Source of the DNA: Alteraurantiacibacter buctensis
GTDB lineage: Bacteria; Pseudomonadota; Alphaproteobacteria; Sphingomonadales; Sphingomonadaceae
Length of the DNA stretch: 64,000 bases
Direction of reading: 5' to 3'
Assembly: GCF_009827655.1 (NCBI RefSeq)
Contig: NZ_WTYV01000002.1
Span: 62,657-126,656, forward strand
Positions 16,424-24,882 of the stretch are shown here, one piece after another. The position numbers and the translations under genes were made by a program. How positions within the stretch are numbered: the first letter of the stretch is position 1; each line of letters starts with the position of its first letter. The notes beneath the pieces are model-generated. The model saw only the letters and a program-made list of their open reading frames with translations. It was not told where the DNA came from and ran no database searches.

Positions 16424-16452
16424 GTGCGGCTGACAAGGGGGAGAGGGCAGCG

Positions 16453-17844
16453 ATGCGATGGACGACCTTCCTTGCCGCTGCCCTGCTGGCCACGCCCGCG
16501 CTTGCGCAGTCCGACGACGCGGTAGCGCCGCGCGACCACTATGCCGCCTCGCAAATGGCTTCCATGCGGGCGATGAACATCTGTTCGGGCCTGTGGCACG
16601 GCGGACTGGACCTGGCCACGATCGAGCGCGAACTGAACGGGCGCGATGCCAGTTTCGGTGTGCTGGCCGACCAGGGTGGGACCGGGATCGACCATCAGGC
16701 CCGGATGGTCAGCACTCGCTACACCGACGGCATGCCACCGCGTGTGGTGGTGTGGCGGCCCGTTCTTGGCTGCATCCAGTTACCACCGGGGGCAGGCCCT
16801 GACGCTGCGGAATATCTGCCGCGCCTGCCCGGCGATTTCGCGGCTCCGAACCTTGATGACCGGGCGTGGCCAACAGGGGACCGCGATGCCCTGCGCCCCC
16901 TGACGGGTGACCGGGCTGCGCGGCTGGACTCTCTGGTGGCCCAGGCCTTCGACGGGCAAACCTTCGGCGGCCGCACGTGGGGCGTGGTGATCGTCCATCG
17001 CGGGTACATCGTTGCCGAACGCTACGCAGAAGGCTTCAACCGGCACACAGCGTCGCAGACCCATTCCGCGGCCAAGAGCTTTGCCGCCACCCTTGTCGGG
17101 ATTGCCCAGGGCCAGGGCATCGTGGCGGTGGAAGACGATCATCTGCTGGGCCAGTGGCGCAGCCCCGGCGATCCCCGCGCAGGGATTTCGCTCGGCAACC
17201 TGCTGCATATGGCCAGTGGCCTCAACACGCGGGGGATGGCTCCGCCACGCTTCATGGATGCCTATACCCAGGGGACCGCCGTGCCTGAGGCGGTGGCCGG
17301 CAACTTCCTGGCGGCGCGGCCCGGCAGCGAGTTCGTCTACAGTCCGGCAGATACCATGCTGGTGATGCGCGCCCTGCGCGAAGCGCTGAATGATGACGCG
17401 CGCTATCTGCGCTTTCCCTACGAAGAGCTGTTCTGGCGCATCGGCATGACGCGCACGTCGATGAACGTGGACGGACAGGGCAACGTCTTCGGCTCCGGCC
17501 AGTCGTGGAGCACGGCACGCGACTTTGCGCGGTTCGGGCTGCTTTATCTTCATGACGGCGTGTGGAACGGCGAGCGCGTCCTGCCTGCCGGCTGGGTGGA
17601 CTATGCCACCACGCCAGCCCCGGCCCAGCCCGCCGAGGGGCCTGGCTATGGCGCCCAGTTCTGGCTTTACGGGCCGCAGCACGGGTTGCCAGAAGGATCG
17701 TTCACCCCATCGGGCGGACAGGGGCAGTATGCCATGGCGATTCCTTCTGCCGACCTGGTGGTGGTCCGCCGCGGGACCGACCTCGGCCCGGGTTTCGATA
17801 TCGCCCGTTTCAGCGCGCAGGTGCTTGCGGCCCTGCAGGATTAA
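16453..17844 (+). CDS. beta-lactamase-family serine hydrolase, exported
   Basis: A 463-residue serine hydrolase of the class C beta-lactamase/esterase superfamily. It has a signal peptide (1-19, ending ALAQ), then about 150 residues of leader domain, and the SxxK motif SAAK with nucleophile S205 and K208. FVYSPADT is the likely Tyr motif, and the C-terminal GGQGQYAMAIP strand matches the family KTG-region position. Members of this family in catabolic operons are often esterases or amidases, not antibiotic-resistance enzymes. ATG 16453 has RBS GGGGGAGAGG. It is the last gene of the rightward run; the 125 bp to the convergent FAH gene hold no clear gene or terminator. Confidence 0.82.
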   Translation: MRWTTFLAAALLATPALAQSDDAVAPRDHYAASQMASMRAMNICSGLWHGGLDLATIERELNGRDASFGVLADQGGTGIDHQARMVSTRYTDGMPPRVVVWRPVLGCIQLPPGAGPDAAEYLPRLPGDFAAPNLDDRAWPTGDRDALRPLTGDRAARLDSLVAQAFDGQTFGGRTWGVVIVHRGYIVAERYAEGFNRHTASQTHSAAKSFAATLVGIAQGQGIVAVEDDHLLGQWRSPGDPRAGISLGNLLHMASGLNTRGMAPPRFMDAYTQGTAVPEAVAGNFLAARPGSEFVYSPADTMLVMRALREALNDDARYLRFPYEELFWRIGMTRTSMNVDGQGNVFGSGQSWSTARDFARFGLLYLHDGVWNGERVLPAGWVDYATTPAPAQPAEGPGYGAQFWLYGPQHGLPEGSFTPSGGQGQYAMAIPSADLVVVRRGTDLGPGFDIARFSAQVLAALQD

Positions 17845-17969
17845 CGAGCCACGGCAGCGTCGCTGACAGCCGCGCTTGAGGCGGCCATCACCCCATTTCA
17901 TGCGCGGGTGAAGTCGGCCGCTAGCAGGTTACCCGCAGCTTGGTCAGCTTGTCGCGTGTGTTTGCCGGT

Positions 17970-18920
17970 TCAGACCTGGCGAACCGGATTGCTCAGCACG
18001 CCAAGGCCGCTGATCTCGATAGTGACATCGCCGAGATAGCCATGGATGTTGCAGCGGGTGATGCCGGGCAGGTTGGGCGCGCCCGGGTCGGCGCTCTCCA
18101 GCCCCACCGCCGTGCCCATGGCCACCACGTCTCCGGGCAGCAGGGTATTGGTCCGGCTGATGTGTGACAGGGCCAGGGCCACGCTCCAGACATAGTTGGC
18201 TGTGTGGTCCGAGGCGACCAAGCGCGCGTCCATGAAGCAGCGGATGGTAAGGGCGCCAGGGTCAGCCACTTCATCCGCCGTCGTGATATAGGGCCCCAGC
18301 GGAGCAAAAGTGTCCGCCCCCTTGTAGCGGCCCGGGTAGGACGTGTGGTGCAGGTCTTCCACGTGGCTGCCATCGGGCTGCCTGCGGTCGATCCGCAGGG
18401 TGAAGCTGTCCTCCTCGCGCATCTGGGTGCAGGTGACATCGTTGATGATCGAAAAGCCGAAGACGGCCGCCATCGCCTCCTCGGGCGTGGCATCGGACAG
18501 GGTCCGGCCCACGATCACCGCCAGTTCGGGTTCCGGGTGGGTGAAGCCGTATTCGTTGCGGATGCGGATTTCGGCCAGATGGCCGGTGAGGGCTGTGAAG
18601 GGCTTCAGGAAAAAGGCCGGATGATCGGTGGGCGCGCGCACCTTGATCTTGTCGAGGCTGCGGTTGTTCAGCGCCACACAGACTACCTTGCATGGGCGGC
18701 GTACCGGCGGATGCCACGTGACTTCGGCGGGGTCGAAACTGACCAGGCGGGCCGGATCGGCGGCGGCAAGGTCTGCGGCCACGCGTTCTGTCAGGCCGCT
18801 CTCGATCAGGGCGATCATGTCCGGTGGGCAGGTGGTGAAGCTGGCCAGATCGACCAGTCGGCCATCGACCAGCGCCACCAGCCGGTCGGCACCGGCGGCA
18901 TGAACCGAGGCAAGCTTCAT
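17970..18920 (-). CDS. fumarylacetoacetate hydrolase (FAH) family protein
   Basis: A 316-residue protein with the FAH catalytic domain at about 90-310. Metal-ligand segment HPEPELAVIVG gives the E-x-E pair; FGFSIINDVTCTQMRE and LLPGDVVAMGTAVG are family motifs. Members hydrolyse C-C bonds in acylpyruvates or hydrate 2-oxopent-4-enoates. As last gene of an operon with an extradiol dioxygenase and an alpha/beta hydrolase, it probably handles the product of ring cleavage. Its ATG overlaps the preceding stop by 4 bases. Substrate specificity cannot be read. Confidence 0.88.
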   Translation of the reverse strand: MKLASVHAAGADRLVALVDGRLVDLASFTTCPPDMIALIESGLTERVAADLAAADPARLVSFDPAEVTWHPPVRRPCKVVCVALNNRSLDKIKVRAPTDHPAFFLKPFTALTGHLAEIRIRNEYGFTHPEPELAVIVGRTLSDATPEEAMAAVFGFSIINDVTCTQMREEDSFTLRIDRRQPDGSHVEDLHHTSYPGRYKGADTFAPLGPYITTADEVADPGALTIRCFMDARLVASDHTANYVWSVALALSHISRTNTLLPGDVVAMGTAVGLESADPGAPNLPGITRCNIHGYLGDVTIEISGLGVLSNPVRQV

Positions 18921-19615
18921 CCTGTCACTCCCAGAAAGCGGACCGCCGCGTCGCGGAACTGCGGCTGGCGGGGCAAGTCGAAGTGGCCCACGCCGGGCAG
19001 CACCAGTGGCTCTGCGCCAAGGGCTGCAAACAGGCGTGTTCCCATGGTCATCACGAAATCATCCGCGCCATTGACCACGGCGGCGGGGCAGCGGATGGCG
19101 CGCACCCCGGCCTCGTCCAGCAGCGGATTGGGTGGACGGCGCAGGATTGCAGCCACGGCCAGCGGATCGTTCAGCGCCGGGTCCCAGGTCGCCAGAAAGG
19201 CGCGCACGCCCGGCGGCGTATCCGGCCCCGCGCCGTGTTCAAGCGCGCTGGCCGCAGTCTCACCCACGGTTTCAGGGGCAAAGGCGTTGTCGCCGATCCC
19301 GCCCAGCACCATGCGGCGGACGCGGGCCGGCCAGCGGACCGCGAGATCAAGCGCGATCTTGGCCCCCAGCGAGAAGCCGACTAGGTCCACCGGCCCTTGT
19401 GGCAGGCGGGGCAGCAGCGCGGCAGCCAGATCGGCATAGTCTACCGGATCGTGCGACACGCTGTCATGGCCGTGGCCGGGCAGGCGCGGTGCGAATACCT
19501 CCCGCCCGCTAGCAGTAAAGGCCTGCGGCCAGCCGCTGGCCAGGAAAGTCTGCTCGGGCGAGCCGCCGCAGCCGTGCAGCAGCACCACCGGTGGCAGCCG
19601 GGATTCCTCAGCCAT
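18917..19615 (-). CDS. alpha/beta hydrolase, probable ring-cleavage product hydrolase
   Basis: A 232-residue alpha/beta hydrolase. HGCGG is the oxyanion turn near residue 15, the nucleophile elbow is GFSLG, the acid is likely in VVNGADD, and the His in GVGHFDLP. Placed between an extradiol dioxygenase and an FAH protein, it fits a MhpC/BphD-like role of hydrolysing a ring-opened product (inference). ATG 19615 overlaps the dioxygenase stop by 8 bases. The open frame runs to 19768 inside the dioxygenase gene, but that part has no family similarity. Confidence 0.82.
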   Translation of the reverse strand: MAEESRLPPVVLLHGCGGSPEQTFLASGWPQAFTASGREVFAPRLPGHGHDSVSHDPVDYADLAAALLPRLPQGPVDLVGFSLGAKIALDLAVRWPARVRRMVLGGIGDNAFAPETVGETAASALEHGAGPDTPPGVRAFLATWDPALNDPLAVAAILRRPPNPLLDEAGVRAIRCPAAVVNGADDFVMTMGTRLFAALGAEPLVLPGVGHFDLPRQPQFRDAAVRFLGVTG

Positions 19616-20576
19616 GCACCACCACGGCGCAGACGCCCATCGGCAGCTCATGACTGAAATAGTCGACGGTGATGTCGGAAACTCCCATGCGCCCGGCCGC
19701 CGCAGCAGCGGCGATCCACATGCGTACCTCGCCTGCGCCGTTGCCCCCGGCGGCCAGCACCTCCGCATCGCTCCAGCCGTCGAACACGGTCATGTCTCCC
19801 CCGGTGAACAGGCGGATGAATTCGGCATCCCACTCGGGCCGGATCTCGCCCACGCCCGGTGTATGTTCCAGCAACAGTCCGTTCACCACCTGCAGGCCGT
19901 CGTGCAACTCGGCAAGCCACTGCTCGCGCGACAGCTCGCCGGTGCGTCCGCCGTGCAGCAGGTATTCGCGGGTGCGCGGGTCCTGCACCTCGCGGAACTG
20001 GGGGAAGACTTCGCCGGTCTCGTGGCTGAGGCCGCCCGTGCCGATGATCGCCACTTTCAGGCCGGTGCGGGCCGCCCAGTCGCCCACCGCCTCGCCCAGC
20101 ATCCGGCAGCGACGGAACGTGGGGCGCGGCTCTGCCAGGGCATTGATGAAGACCGGGATGACCGGTTTTGCGGCAATCCCGCCGAAATAGTGATTTAGCG
20201 GGGCGGAAAAGCCGTGGTCCACCTCCATCGCGTGGCTGGTGGCAACATCTATCCCTGCATCCACCACGTGGGCGGCGCAGGCATAGGCCAGTTCCGCCGG
20301 CACATTCAGCTTGCCGGGAAAGCCGCCATCGTCGGCCACCGCATGGGCCGCCATGCCCACGGCGAAGCTGGGCATCATGGCCATGTGCATGCCGCTGTAA
20401 TGGTCGGAGCCGAAGGCGATCACCAGGTCCGGATCGAGCGCGGCAATCCGCTCTGCCTGCGCCCGGTAGGCCGCCCAGAACGGGGCGTTTAGCGCGCGGT
20501 CCTGCAGCACGGTGAACGGCACATGGGGCACGCAGCCGAGATAGGCCTTGGGCGGCGAACTGGCGGAACTGGTCAT
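19608..20576 (-). CDS. class III (LigB/MhpB-type) extradiol ring-cleavage dioxygenase
   Basis: A 322-residue LigB-superfamily dioxygenase resembling MhpB (3-carboxyethylcatechol 2,3-dioxygenase). Family segments: CVPHVPF at the N-terminus (iron-ligand His), FGSDHYSG, SHAMEVDHGFSAPL near the middle and GTGGLSHETGEV. These supply the His residues for Fe(II) and catalysis. It cleaves a catechol-type ring beside the hydroxyls with O2. It sits after a Rieske oxygenase and an NTF2-like gene and before a hydrolase and FAH gene, so the operon reads as a complete meta-cleavage route. Confidence 0.9.
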   Translation of the reverse strand: MTSSASSPPKAYLGCVPHVPFTVLQDRALNAPFWAAYRAQAERIAALDPDLVIAFGSDHYSGMHMAMMPSFAVGMAAHAVADDGGFPGKLNVPAELAYACAAHVVDAGIDVATSHAMEVDHGFSAPLNHYFGGIAAKPVIPVFINALAEPRPTFRRCRMLGEAVGDWAARTGLKVAIIGTGGLSHETGEVFPQFREVQDPRTREYLLHGGRTGELSREQWLAELHDGLQVVNGLLLEHTPGVGEIRPEWDAEFIRLFTGGDMTVFDGWSDAEVLAAGGNGAGEVRMWIAAAAAAGRMGVSDITVDYFSHELPMGVCAVVVHG

Positions 20577-20588
20577 CCGGGCGGTCCT

Positions 20589-21053
20589 TCAGCGAGCGAA
20601 TGCGGCAGCGCCGGGGCCCACGAACACGGTGGCGGCGCTGCGGTGATGGTAGAGCCAGCGCCCGTCGGGCTGGCGGCGGCAGAGATCGTGGAAATCGGCA
20701 ATGCCTGAAGGCTCGGTGGCAGGCAGGGGATGATCGCCGTTGCCGGTATGGACCATCACGGTCGAGCGCACCCGCACGCTGCCATCGGGCTGCGGCAGAG
20801 CCAGGAAATTGCTGGCCAGGTGGCGCGTGGTGCGCCCGCTGGCCCGCATTCCCGCCTCGCGCTCGGCAAAGAAAGCGGCAATGGCGGGCAGGCCCTCCAG
20901 CTGCAGCTTGCCCAGATCGAACACGGCATCGGGCGCGAACATCTCGTCCAGCGGAACCGCTTCAGTCAGGTCCGCCAGCGCCCAGTAACGGGCAGCAAGC
21001 TGCTGCAAGGCCATAAAGTCTGTTGCGGGCAGGTCGGGGGCGGGCACGATCAC
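20589..21053 (-). CDS. NTF2/SnoaL-like protein, possible small subunit of the Rieske oxygenase
   Basis: A 154-residue NTF2-fold protein. The start is GTG at 21053, overlapping the Rieske stop by 4 bases (GTGA), and the stop lies 12 bases before the dioxygenase. LAARYWALADLTEAVPLDEMF and FAPDAVFDLG are typical of the fold. Position after an oxygenase alpha subunit suggests a beta-like partner, but VanA-type oxygenases usually lack one, so a separate enzyme (dehydratase or cyclase) is equally possible. Confidence 0.75.
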   Translation of the reverse strand: MIVPAPDLPATDFMALQQLAARYWALADLTEAVPLDEMFAPDAVFDLGKLQLEGLPAIAAFFAEREAGMRASGRTTRHLASNFLALPQPDGSVRVRSTVMVHTGNGDHPLPATEPSGIADFHDLCRRQPDGRWLYHHRSAATVFVGPGAAAFAR

Positions 21054-22069
21054 CGGCCCCCCTCCTCGGCAATCAGCCGGTCAAGCAGCAGGCGTGCGCG
21101 CACGGCGGCCACATCGGTCTTCAGCATGGCCGGTTTCAGCGCAAACAGGTCGTGCGTGCCCATCATCTCCTGGCATTCGCGGATCATCGGCTCGTCCTCT
21201 TCCGCAAAGGCCTTGCGGGCAACGTCCGCAATGATCGCATCGAGGCCCCGATTGTCGATCGCGGCATTACGGCCCATCGCGTAGAAATAGTGGGTGCGCC
21301 GCTCATTCTCCGGCACCAGCAGATGGGCGGTGGGCAGGAACAGCCCTTCGTCATCCGGCCCGTCCACCTCGTTCATCCGGAAATCGAGCATCAGGCTGCT
21401 GGGCGGATACAGCGCCATCATCGCCCGCACATCGGTGCGCCGGTCGCCCCACAAGGGGGCCAGGCCGGGCGATGCCGCCACGTCCTTGAACAGGTAGTCC
21501 GAATGGACGACCTGGCCTTCCTGCCGGAAGCGGTGGTGCATCTTCTCGCCCATGTATTCAGGCGAGGAAATGGAATTGGCGTGCAGGATTGCCGGGTGGG
21601 TCAGGTCCAGCAGGTTGTCGATGATGAGCTGGTAATGCGCCTCCACGCTAAGATAGCCGAACACGGTGGCATAAGCAGGATCGACCACGAAGCCCGTGTC
21701 CACCACCGGCGTTTCGGCGGCCAGCGCCGGATCACCCAGCCACACCCACACCACGCCCTGGCTTTCGATCACCGGATAGGTGCGCAGGTCGGCGTTCTTC
21801 GGCAGTTCGCCGTCGCCATGCGGGTTGTGGATGCAGCGCCCGCCGCGGTCGAAAACCAGCCCGTGGTAGGGGCAGGTTATCGTGTCACCGGCGATGGTCC
21901 CCCGGTGCAGCGGGGCAAAGCGGTGGGGGCAGTTTCCCTGCACAGCCGCCGCTGCACCATCTGCCGCACGGAACACGAGCACCGGCATGTCGAGCATGCG
22001 CCGCGCAATCGGCCCGGCATCCAGCTCGTGCATCCAGCCCGCGCAGTACCACCCGTTCTTGAGGAACAT
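21050..22069 (-). CDS. Rieske non-heme iron oxygenase, oxygenase component (VanA-like)
   Basis: A 339-residue oxygenase component. The Rieske [2Fe-2S] site is CPHR (about 47) and CPYH (about 66). The mononuclear iron segment is DNLLDLTHPAILH (about 160), giving D-x2-H-x4-H. Length and layout match the vanillate demethylase/phthalate oxygenase group rather than two-subunit dioxygenases. It would demethylate or hydroxylate an aromatic ring and supply the catechol to the downstream dioxygenase. No reductase gene is in the window, so electrons must come from elsewhere. ATG 22069 follows a GGGAGAGAGA RBS. Confidence 0.9.
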   Translation of the reverse strand: MFLKNGWYCAGWMHELDAGPIARRMLDMPVLVFRAADGAAAAVQGNCPHRFAPLHRGTIAGDTITCPYHGLVFDRGGRCIHNPHGDGELPKNADLRTYPVIESQGVVWVWLGDPALAAETPVVDTGFVVDPAYATVFGYLSVEAHYQLIIDNLLDLTHPAILHANSISSPEYMGEKMHHRFRQEGQVVHSDYLFKDVAASPGLAPLWGDRRTDVRAMMALYPPSSLMLDFRMNEVDGPDDEGLFLPTAHLLVPENERRTHYFYAMGRNAAIDNRGLDAIIADVARKAFAEEDEPMIRECQEMMGTHDLFALKPAMLKTDVAAVRARLLLDRLIAEEGGR

Positions 22070-22184
22070 GGCTTGTCTCTCTCCCCCGCGCCCCGCTGTC
22101 GGGATCGCAACCGCCTGCCGGAAGGCGCGCGGCCGGGATGATGCTGACACAAGTCCTGCGCCAAGCAAAGCCCGGGGCCGGTCG

Positions 22185-22203
22185 TGTCGGCTCAACTCCG
22201 ACA
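22185..22203. promoter_or_regulatory. inverted repeat in the Rieske/G8 divergent promoter region
   Basis: TGTCGG (22185-22190) and CCGACA (22198-22203) form a perfect 6-bp dyad with a 7-bp spacer in the 239-bp gap between the Rieske operon and the G8 genes. It could be an operator for either side. No regulator gene is adjacent. Confidence 0.35.
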
Positions 22204-22308
22204 ATTCTGATACATTAAGCCGGGTTGGCAAAGCGCCCGAACCAATGCAAATTCCGGACATTGTTAACGACCGGGCGGGAAAGCGCGGCGTTAGGGGGAG
22301 AGATACCG

Positions 22309-24882
22309 ATGGCCGCGAACCTGCGCATCCTGCTGGCTGCCGTGATGGCACCTGCCGCCCTGCTGCTGGGCAGTCCTGCCCTGGCGCAGGATGACCACGC
22401 CCACATGCATCAGGCGCCACCAGCCCCGTCCGGCCCGATAGCACGCCAGCAGGCCATGTGGTCCGATCCCGCCGCTTGGCCAGATGGACGGGTGCCGCAG
22501 GCGGGCGATGCGGTCACCATTCCGCGGGACAGGCACATGGTGCTGGATGTCGAACCGCCGGCGCTACGCAGCCTTACCATCCAGGGCAAACTGAGCTTTG
22601 CCGATACGCGCGACCGCGAGCTGGCGACCGAGTGGATCTATGTCCAGGGCGGCGAACTGGAAATCGGCACTGAGGCTAGCCCCTACCAGCACCGGGCCAC
22701 GATCACGCTGACCGACGCTGTGCCGGGCGAGAACATCAACACCATGGGCGACCGGGGCATCATGCTGATGGCCGGCACGCTGAACCTGCACGGCAACCGC
22801 GCGCACAGCTGGACCAAGCTGGCCCGCACAGCGGAGCGCGGGGCCCGCGAGATCGAAGTGCTGGATGCCGGTGACTGGCGGGTGGGCGACCAGATCGTCC
22901 TCGCCTCCACCGATTTCGATCCGCGCCAGGCCGAACGCCGCCATATCGCCGCCATTCGCGGCAATGTGCTGACGCTGGACCAGCCGCTGGAATACATGCA
23001 CTTCGGCCAGATCACCTATGGCGTAGACCAGCGCGGCGAGGTGGGGATGCTGTCACGCAACATTGTGATCCAGTCATCCGAGGATTCGCAGGGCAATGGC
23101 TTTGGCGGGCACATCATGGCGATGATCCAGTCGAAGATGTACGTTAACGGCATTGAGCTGAACCGCATGGGCCAGCACATGAACCTGGCCCGCTATCCCA
23201 TCCACTGGCACATGATCGGGGAAGGGCAGGGGCAGTACATCCGCAATTCGGCCATCCACGATACCTACAGCCGCTGTGTGACCGTGCACGGCACCAACAA
23301 CCTGCGGGTGGAAAACAACGTCACCTTCAACAACGTGGGCCACTGCTTCTTTCTGGAAGACGGGGCGGAAACGGGCAACCAGTTCGTCCGTAACCTGGGC
23401 ATCATGACCAAGTGCCATCCCACCCTGCCGTGCCAGCCCACCAACCTGGTGCTGGCCCACCAGGGGACCGATGGCCAGCGGTCGCCCCACGTGCTGATCC
23501 CTTCCGACAACACGGCCAGCACCTTCTGGATCACCAATCCGGACAACGTCTATCGCGACAACGTGGCAGCGGGATCGGACCAGATCGGCTTCTGGATCGC
23601 CCTGCCGCAGCATCCCACCGGCCAGTTCGAGGGGACCGAGGTGAGCGCCCGCACATGGCCCCGCCGCACGCCGATCCGCGAGTTTTCCGGCAACATCGCG
23701 CATTCCAACTTCGATGGCGTGATGTTTGATCGCGGCCCGCGCCCTGATGGCACGTTCAACATCGGCGGGGCAGGGCATATCAGCCGCGCCGACCCGGGGG
23801 ACGAGGCAAGCGAGCTGGTCCCCTCGGTGATCGACAACCTCACCGCCTACAAGAACCGCAACGGCGGCATCTGGAGCCGGGGCGAGTATCACCTCTACAC
23901 CAACCTCAAGCTGGCCGATAACGCCATCGGCTTCACCCACGCCGCCAGCGCGCCGGGCATTGCGCCCTACACCTCGCGGGTGGAGAACGCGCTGTTCGTG
24001 GGTGAGAGCGAAAACGTGGGCAACCCCACGCGGCCGGAAGAAGTGGCCTATGGCCGCAGCCTGCCGGCCGAGTCCCCGGACTTCCCGATCCGCGGCTACG
24101 AGTATTATGACTATCACCACCAGGTGGTGAACAGCCGCTTCGTCAACTACGTGGCCAATGACCTGCGCGATGCGGGCGCCATCTCCTACCTGCTGTTCAC
24201 CAGCTTCGGCATGAGCACCGAGAACTCGGTGGAGGGCCTGACCTTCGAGAACGCCAAGCCGGTCAGTTTCCCGCCGATCACCCGGCGCTGGGCATCGGAC
24301 TATGGCGGCCGCGCCGCGTATCGCAGCGCCGCGTTCCACGACATCGACGGATCGGTGGGCGGCATCCCAGGCGCGACGATCGTGATCGACAACGGCATCG
24401 CTTCGGACGAGGCGACCTGCGTGGCCCGGCAGAGCTGGAACGCGGCCATCTGCCGTGGCGATATCGGCCGCCTGAACATTGCGGGCGATTTCCCCGATTT
24501 CGGCAACCAGCCGATTGCCGATCCGGTGATCCTGATCCGCAACGGCCATCGCTTCGAGTACAATGGCGAAACCACCATCGGCAGCGGGGCCGAACTGGAG
24601 GTGAACACGGCCAAGGATGACCTGACCGTGCACCTGCGCGAGATGGACCAGGGATCTTTCGTGATCCTGGAACTGCCCGGCTTCGCCAGCGCCGCCAGCG
24701 GCGTGCGGGTGGACAGCCTGGATGCCCTGCGCGCCGCCAGCCAGACGGCCTGGTTCCGGGACGATGGCAAGCTGTGGGTCAAGCTGGTGGTGGAAGATGC
24801 CACGCCCGATGGTCCGGTGGTGGTGCGGGTGGGTGCCTTGCGCGCCCAGGCCAGCATCGATGTCAGCCGGCTGGGGGGCTGA
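22309..24882 (+). CDS. secreted G8-domain beta-helix protein, CEMIP-like (first copy)
   Basis: An 857-residue exported protein. Signal peptide 1-27 (ends ALAQ), a short His-rich linker (DDHAHMH), a G8 domain at about 45-175 (WSDPAAWPDGRVP, GDAVTIP, IQGKLSF, TLNLHG), then a parallel beta-helix. The central part (about 285-415) carries SIHxTxSRCVTVHG-, NVGHCFFLEDG- and STFWITNPDN-type motifs, which I recognise from animal CEMIP/TMEM2 hyaluronidase-family proteins. By analogy it may bind or cut an anionic polysaccharide outside the cell; this is inference. A near-identical-layout paralogue starts at its stop (TGATG). RBS GGGGGAGAG precedes ATG 22309. Confidence 0.8.
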   Translation: MAANLRILLAAVMAPAALLLGSPALAQDDHAHMHQAPPAPSGPIARQQAMWSDPAAWPDGRVPQAGDAVTIPRDRHMVLDVEPPALRSLTIQGKLSFADTRDRELATEWIYVQGGELEIGTEASPYQHRATITLTDAVPGENINTMGDRGIMLMAGTLNLHGNRAHSWTKLARTAERGAREIEVLDAGDWRVGDQIVLASTDFDPRQAERRHIAAIRGNVLTLDQPLEYMHFGQITYGVDQRGEVGMLSRNIVIQSSEDSQGNGFGGHIMAMIQSKMYVNGIELNRMGQHMNLARYPIHWHMIGEGQGQYIRNSAIHDTYSRCVTVHGTNNLRVENNVTFNNVGHCFFLEDGAETGNQFVRNLGIMTKCHPTLPCQPTNLVLAHQGTDGQRSPHVLIPSDNTASTFWITNPDNVYRDNVAAGSDQIGFWIALPQHPTGQFEGTEVSARTWPRRTPIREFSGNIAHSNFDGVMFDRGPRPDGTFNIGGAGHISRADPGDEASELVPSVIDNLTAYKNRNGGIWSRGEYHLYTNLKLADNAIGFTHAASAPGIAPYTSRVENALFVGESENVGNPTRPEEVAYGRSLPAESPDFPIRGYEYYDYHHQVVNSRFVNYVANDLRDAGAISYLLFTSFGMSTENSVEGLTFENAKPVSFPPITRRWASDYGGRAAYRSAAFHDIDGSVGGIPGATIVIDNGIASDEATCVARQSWNAAICRGDIGRLNIAGDFPDFGNQPIADPVILIRNGHRFEYNGETTIGSGAELEVNTAKDDLTVHLREMDQGSFVILELPGFASAASGVRVDSLDALRAASQTAWFRDDGKLWVKLVVEDATPDGPVVVRVGALRAQASIDVSRLGG

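Noticed and set aside
16453-17844. Serine hydrolase as an antibiotic-resistance beta-lactamase
   Set aside because: Only the general SxxK fold features are visible and the operon is catabolic; the resistance label is not supported.
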